Source of the DNA: JAJOKK01 sp965370555
GTDB taxonomy: Bacteria; Bipolaricaulota; Bipolaricaulia; UBA7950; UBA9294
Reading direction: 5' to 3'
NCBI GenBank assembly: GCA_965370555.1
Contig: CBDUVB010000009.1
Location: 1 to 59,132 of the forward strand
DNA: 59,132 nt
Part shown: positions 56,707 through 59,132 of the stretch, piece after piece
Layout: each line of letters starts with the position of its first letter
How positions within the stretch are numbered: position 1 is the stretch's first letter
Made by a program: the position numbers and the translations under genes
Notes under the pieces: model-generated
Databases searched by the model: none
Told to the model about the DNA's origin: nothing
The model's input: the letters and a program-made list of their open reading frames with translations, nothing else

Positions 56707-57585
56707 TTACGCGGAACCAAGGATCGAAACGAGAAGGACTCCACACAGGACCAATAGCGCTCCGAGTGCCGATCTGCGGGAGGGACGCTCGCGCAATAGG
56801 ATCACGCTGAATAGGAACGTGAACAGGGTCATCGACCCACGCACGGGTGAGAGCAAGCTAGCCGGTACCAGTTTAACCCCGGAGAGCCAGAGGACCCAGG
56901 CGAGGGCGTACCCCAGAAAGGCGGTGACAAAGGCGATCATTACACCCCGACGCGGGAAGTGAAGCGGAGTCCTCCGTGATCGGATCAGCGCCGCCGCGCC
57001 CCAGGCAACCCCAGAGGAGACAATCAAGATCAATTGAAAAGTGCCCACGGACATTCCATTAGTCAGGCAATACTTTGCCGGTACCGTCTCGACCACGCCC
57101 CACAGGATCCCCGCTCCAAGAGCCGGTAAGGCGCTCCAGCTCACACGAACAGCCGATTCATCTTCCCGCCGGTTTACGAGGAAGAAAGCGCCCAGGACGA
57201 CGAACAAGGCAGCGACAAAGAGAACCGGCTGCAGTCGCTCCCCAAGGATAAACACGGAGGCGACAACACCCCAGAAAGGGGCCGTGTTGGCGAGAGAGCT
57301 CGCTTCATGCGCGGATACCCGTTTCACGCTGAAGTAGAAGAGCATCGAACCGACGAACGAGTCGATGACCCCAGCAACAGCAGCGATTACCACCAGTCGC
57401 CACCCAGGAAACTGGAACCCGGAGGTCAACAGCCCGAATGGGACGACAAAGAGCAGTGCAAACAGAGGACGAATAGCGGCATAGGAGAACATGTCCATAC
57501 GCCGCAGGCCAGGCTTAGCCAGGACCGTCTCCAGAGACCATGCAACCGCGGCTCCAAGGGCAAGCAATATTGCGACAATGGTCAT
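56707..57585 (-). CDS. EamA (DMT superfamily) transporter
   Basis: A 292-residue protein with ten predicted helices in two EamA halves: the first from TIVAILLALGAAVAWSLETV, with the conserved SSLANTAPFWGVVASVFILG; the second from WSALPALGAGILWGVVETVP, ending SLLSPVRGSMTLFTFLFSVI and GALLVLCGVLLVSILG. It differs clearly from the EamA protein at 27600-28481, so they are not a recent duplication. Substrate unknown. The ATG at 57585 is preceded on its strand by GGAGGCTTAG. It is convergent with the phosphoesterase gene. Confidence 0.88.
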   Translation of the reverse strand: MTIVAILLALGAAVAWSLETVLAKPGLRRMDMFSYAAIRPLFALLFVVPFGLLTSGFQFPGWRLVVIAAVAGVIDSFVGSMLFYFSVKRVSAHEASSLANTAPFWGVVASVFILGERLQPVLFVAALFVVLGAFFLVNRREDESAVRVSWSALPALGAGILWGVVETVPAKYCLTNGMSVGTFQLILIVSSGVAWGAAALIRSRRTPLHFPRRGVMIAFVTAFLGYALAWVLWLSGVKLVPASLLSPVRGSMTLFTFLFSVILLRERPSRRSALGALLVLCGVLLVSILGSA

Positions 57586-57809
57586 CTAAGCCTCCATTCT
57601 GTTCCTACTTCTCCGAAGATTCGCTCATTGTAACGAGAGTCTTCGTGCCAAACGACCTCACGTGGTGACTCGTGCAAGATGAGCATCGAAGAAGTACCGG
57701 CAATGCCGAGAGTAATCCTGCAAATAGATCTCCTATTTCCTTGCTATGGAGCCTGTTGCGTAAACCTTTTCTACTGCTCATCTTCAAGCTCAAACCCTGG
57801 TTCAAGCAT

Positions 57810-57905
57810 TTTACCGCAGAGGGCGCAAAGATCGCTGAGATGAAGCATTAAGGTTCCCTTCCACTCTCTGCGTGCTCCGCGTTCTCGGCGGTGAAAGCTT
57901 CTATC
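57810..57905. repeat. Dispersed CGCAGAGGGCGCAAAG / CTCTGCGTGCTCCGCG repeat
   Basis: CCGCAGAGGGCGCAAAGATC and, 40 bases on, CCACTCTCTGCGTGCTCCGC, forming partly inverted arms. The second block recurs at about 4375-4435. The gap 57586-58081 holds only this repeat and no recognisable gene. Confidence 0.65.
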
Positions 57906-58081
57906 TCGCAAGGAGAAGAGGTTTGTTCAACAGTCTGTATGGCTGTGTTTACATCTTTGGGAAAGATCTCTTTTCAGCCGGTATTTGCCTGGCAAGGGAG
58001 AAGCAAAACGCCAAGAATGAAGACCAGGCCCCAACGCCCTCTAGGATTCCGGCTGCAGATGGGGTATACTAATAGAGCAAC

Positions 58082-58170
58082 AAGCCGAAACGGCAAACCC
58101 GAGCGAAAGCCGGGGGCGCAAAGTTACGGATCTACAGGAGGAATCTATGATCGCCGGACTACCGAAGCTT
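58082..58170 (+). promoter_or_regulatory. Cyclic-di-GMP-I (GEMM) riboswitch overlapping the start of its target gene
   Basis: The GEMM-I hallmarks occur in order: CGGCAAACC (58091-58099), a stem capped by a GAAA tetraloop (CCCGAGCGAAAGCCGGG), GGCGCAAAG then TTACGGATCTA, a short arm, and CTATGATCGCCGGACTACCG (from 58145). P1 can close as AAGC/GCTT plus CGG/CCG. The base before CAAACC is G, the form that selects c-di-GMP rather than cyclic AMP-GMP. The ribosome-binding site AGGAGG (58136-58141) and ATG 58147 are inside the aptamer, so ligand binding should directly control access of the ribosome. A -10-like TATACT (58065-58070) would start the RNA just upstream. Confidence 0.85.
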
Positions 58171-58545
58171 CGATACATCCTGCTCAGCGCTTTTCTTATC
58201 CTTGTCTTCGTTGTCGCCACCGTTACAGCAGTGCAGCAAGAGAAGAAATGCACAACGGTCCAAAGCCAATTCTCGTACCAAAAGATGAATCAGAATCAGG
58301 TTTTGAACCAACAAGAATCTCAGAGCCGATACGCATACCAGAAGAAAATCCAGAACCAGAATTCATACCAGAAGATGGGCGAAAACGGTCTTGGCCAAAA
58401 CGGGCCTCAGGAGCATCAAGGAAGCGGAAACAGCGGGAACGATGGCGGTAACGGCAATGGTAGCGAAAGTGGAAACGCTGGCGGTAACAGCGGCGGGAGC
58501 GGGAACGGTGGAGGTAACGGCGGGGGCAACGGAAACGGGAAGTAA
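58147..58545 (+). CDS. Secreted Gly/Asn/Gln-rich low-complexity protein
   Basis: A 132-residue exported protein of unknown family. Its first six codons (MIAGLP) are part of the riboswitch. A signal peptide follows (LRYILLSAFLILVFVVATVT, cleavage near AVQQ). The mature part has Gln/Asn/Tyr-rich repeats (FSYQKMNQNQ, YAYQKKIQNQ, NSYQKMGENG: a rough (Y/F)xYQKM unit) and a C-terminal Gly/Asn/Ser tail (GGNSGGSGNGGG). Such composition suits a disordered, self-assembling extracellular or matrix protein. Control by c-di-GMP, the usual biofilm signal, fits that idea but is inference. Other frames of this stretch are open only because of composition. Confidence 0.75.
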   Translation: MIAGLPKLRYILLSAFLILVFVVATVTAVQQEKKCTTVQSQFSYQKMNQNQVLNQQESQSRYAYQKKIQNQNSYQKMGENGLGQNGPQEHQGSGNSGNDGGNGNGSESGNAGGNSGGSGNGGGNGGGNGNGK

Positions 58546-58726
58546 TCCCGGACGCTCACGCTCGAAGCGCCCAAACCGATTCCGCAATACGCAAGATCGT
58601 ATCGGAGAGTTTTCCACGACCACAACCATGTCGCGGCTCAGAGAAGAAACATAGCACATATCGCCCGGCATCTCTTGAAAGCTCCGTCCGTATGAATTCC
58701 GAGAAAGCCCCAGCAGGAGGTACAAC

Positions 58727-59132
58727 ATGATTCGCAAACAGTTTCTCTCGTTGATGGTCTGTTGGATGATCGGCGCCGTCCTCGCGCTACCGGTCGCCGC
58801 ACAACCGATCTATACCGCAGCAACGGAAGCGCTGATCCGGCAGGTTCTTGCAGAGATGGAGATCGACTACGAACAAAGTGTGGACGACAACGGCGATCCG
58901 ATATGGAGATACACGCATAACGACATCCTTGCCACGCTCGTACCGTATGATCCGACCATTGTCGGCAGCTATGCATCACTCCTCTTCTTCGCCGGATGGA
59001 ACACCGAAGGGGATTTCCCGCTTTCGGCCATCAATGAATGGAACCGTACTTCACGATTCGGCAGAGCATATGTTGATGATCAAGGCGACCCGGTCGTCGA
59101 ACTCGATCTGTTACTCGCAGGCGGCGTGACGG
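58727..59132 (+). CDS. Secreted YbjN-domain protein (partial, runs off the window)
   Basis: The first 135 codons of a gene continuing past 59132. Signal peptide: MIRKQFLSLMVCWMIGAVLA, with LPVAAQ as the likely cleavage site. The mature part matches the YbjN domain: ALIRQVLAEMEIDYEQSVDD, SLLFFAGWNTEGDFPLSAIN, EWNRTSRFGRAYVDDQGDP and VVELDLLLAGGV. YbjN proteins have a type III secretion chaperone-like fold; secreted versions have no known function. AGGAGGT lies 6 bases before the ATG. It is 181 bases downstream of the riboswitch-controlled gene with no terminator visible between them, so it may be in the same transcript. Confidence 0.85.
   Translation, partial: MIRKQFLSLMVCWMIGAVLALPVAAQPIYTAATEALIRQVLAEMEIDYEQSVDDNGDPIWRYTHNDILATLVPYDPTIVGSYASLLFFAGWNTEGDFPLSAINEWNRTSRFGRAYVDDQGDPVVELDLLLAGGVT

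Noticed and set aside
58391..58654. Second protein in another frame over the Gly/Asn-rich gene
   Set aside because: The frame is open only because of the GC-rich low-complexity codons; no start signal.
1..59132. Prophage, integrative element or defence island
   Set aside because: No integrase, capsid, portal, relaxase, restriction-modification or cas genes were recognised.

Overview
The window (59,132 bases, fairly GC-rich) is a bacterial chromosome segment of mostly housekeeping and lipid genes, broken up by unusually repeat-rich intergenic DNA. Bacterial markers include GyrB, SecA, MutS2, MurE, FabK and a SpoVG-like protein. The gene mix (complete squalene/hopanoid pathway, geranylgeranyl-reductase-family enzyme, short SAH hydrolase, TRAP T-component-like proteins, GyrB intein) suggests a deep-branching, poorly sampled lineage. 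My best guess is a candidate phylum such as Bipolaricaulota (Acetothermia/OP1); nothing here proves it. No prophage, conjugative element, CRISPR array or rRNA operon is visible.

Layout. 1-5,000: a repeat-dense accessory edge with a GxxExxY protein, a decayed UPF0175/PIN toxin-antitoxin pair, a coiled-coil protein, two secreted proteins (one a HExxH metalloprotease) and tRNA-Ser and tRNA-Arg. 5,000-11,100: gyrB with an HNH intein, a small beta-barrel-like protein, a membrane-anchored methyltransferase and murE. 11,200-20,500 (minus): a PglK-like flippase, tRNA-Gln overlapping spoVG, mutS2-fabK and secA. 20,600-29,800 (minus): ctpA-gpsA-geranylgeranyl reductase-O-antigen ligase, then patatin-EamA-ahcY, then a ferredoxin. 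29,900-39,050: two paralogous TRAP T-component-like secreted proteins, a NifX-like gene interrupted by an amber codon, a TPR protein, rnhA, a 2-hydroxyacid dehydrogenase, a two-repeat Cys protein, MscS and a FucI-like isomerase.

39,250-52,533 is one long plus-strand cluster: a DUF3467 protein, a NarX-type kinase and two LuxR-type regulators lead into a prenyl diphosphate synthase, hpnH, hpnG, ispG, shc, ispH, yjbQ, hpnC, hpnD and hpnE, mostly with overlapping start/stop codons. Together they encode the last two MEP steps, prenyl-chain synthesis, squalene formation, cyclisation and C35 hopanoid side-chain formation. 52,600-59,132 carries a PKD-TlpA lipoprotein, a purple-acid-phosphatase-like exoenzyme, an EamA transporter, and finally a cyclic-di-GMP-I (GEMM) riboswitch controlling a secreted Gly/Asn/Gln-rich protein, followed by a secreted YbjN-like protein that runs off the end.

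Three features stand out. First, the GEMM aptamer appears to contain the Shine-Dalgarno sequence and start codon of its own target gene. Second, degenerate 8-base tandem repeats (CAATCATT/ATTGAGTG type) sit at many gene borders and supply stop codons, start codons and protein ends for murE, ispG and shc. Third, several ~86-103-base palindromic elements, one abutting the gyrB promoter, look like REP/MITE-type mobile repeats.
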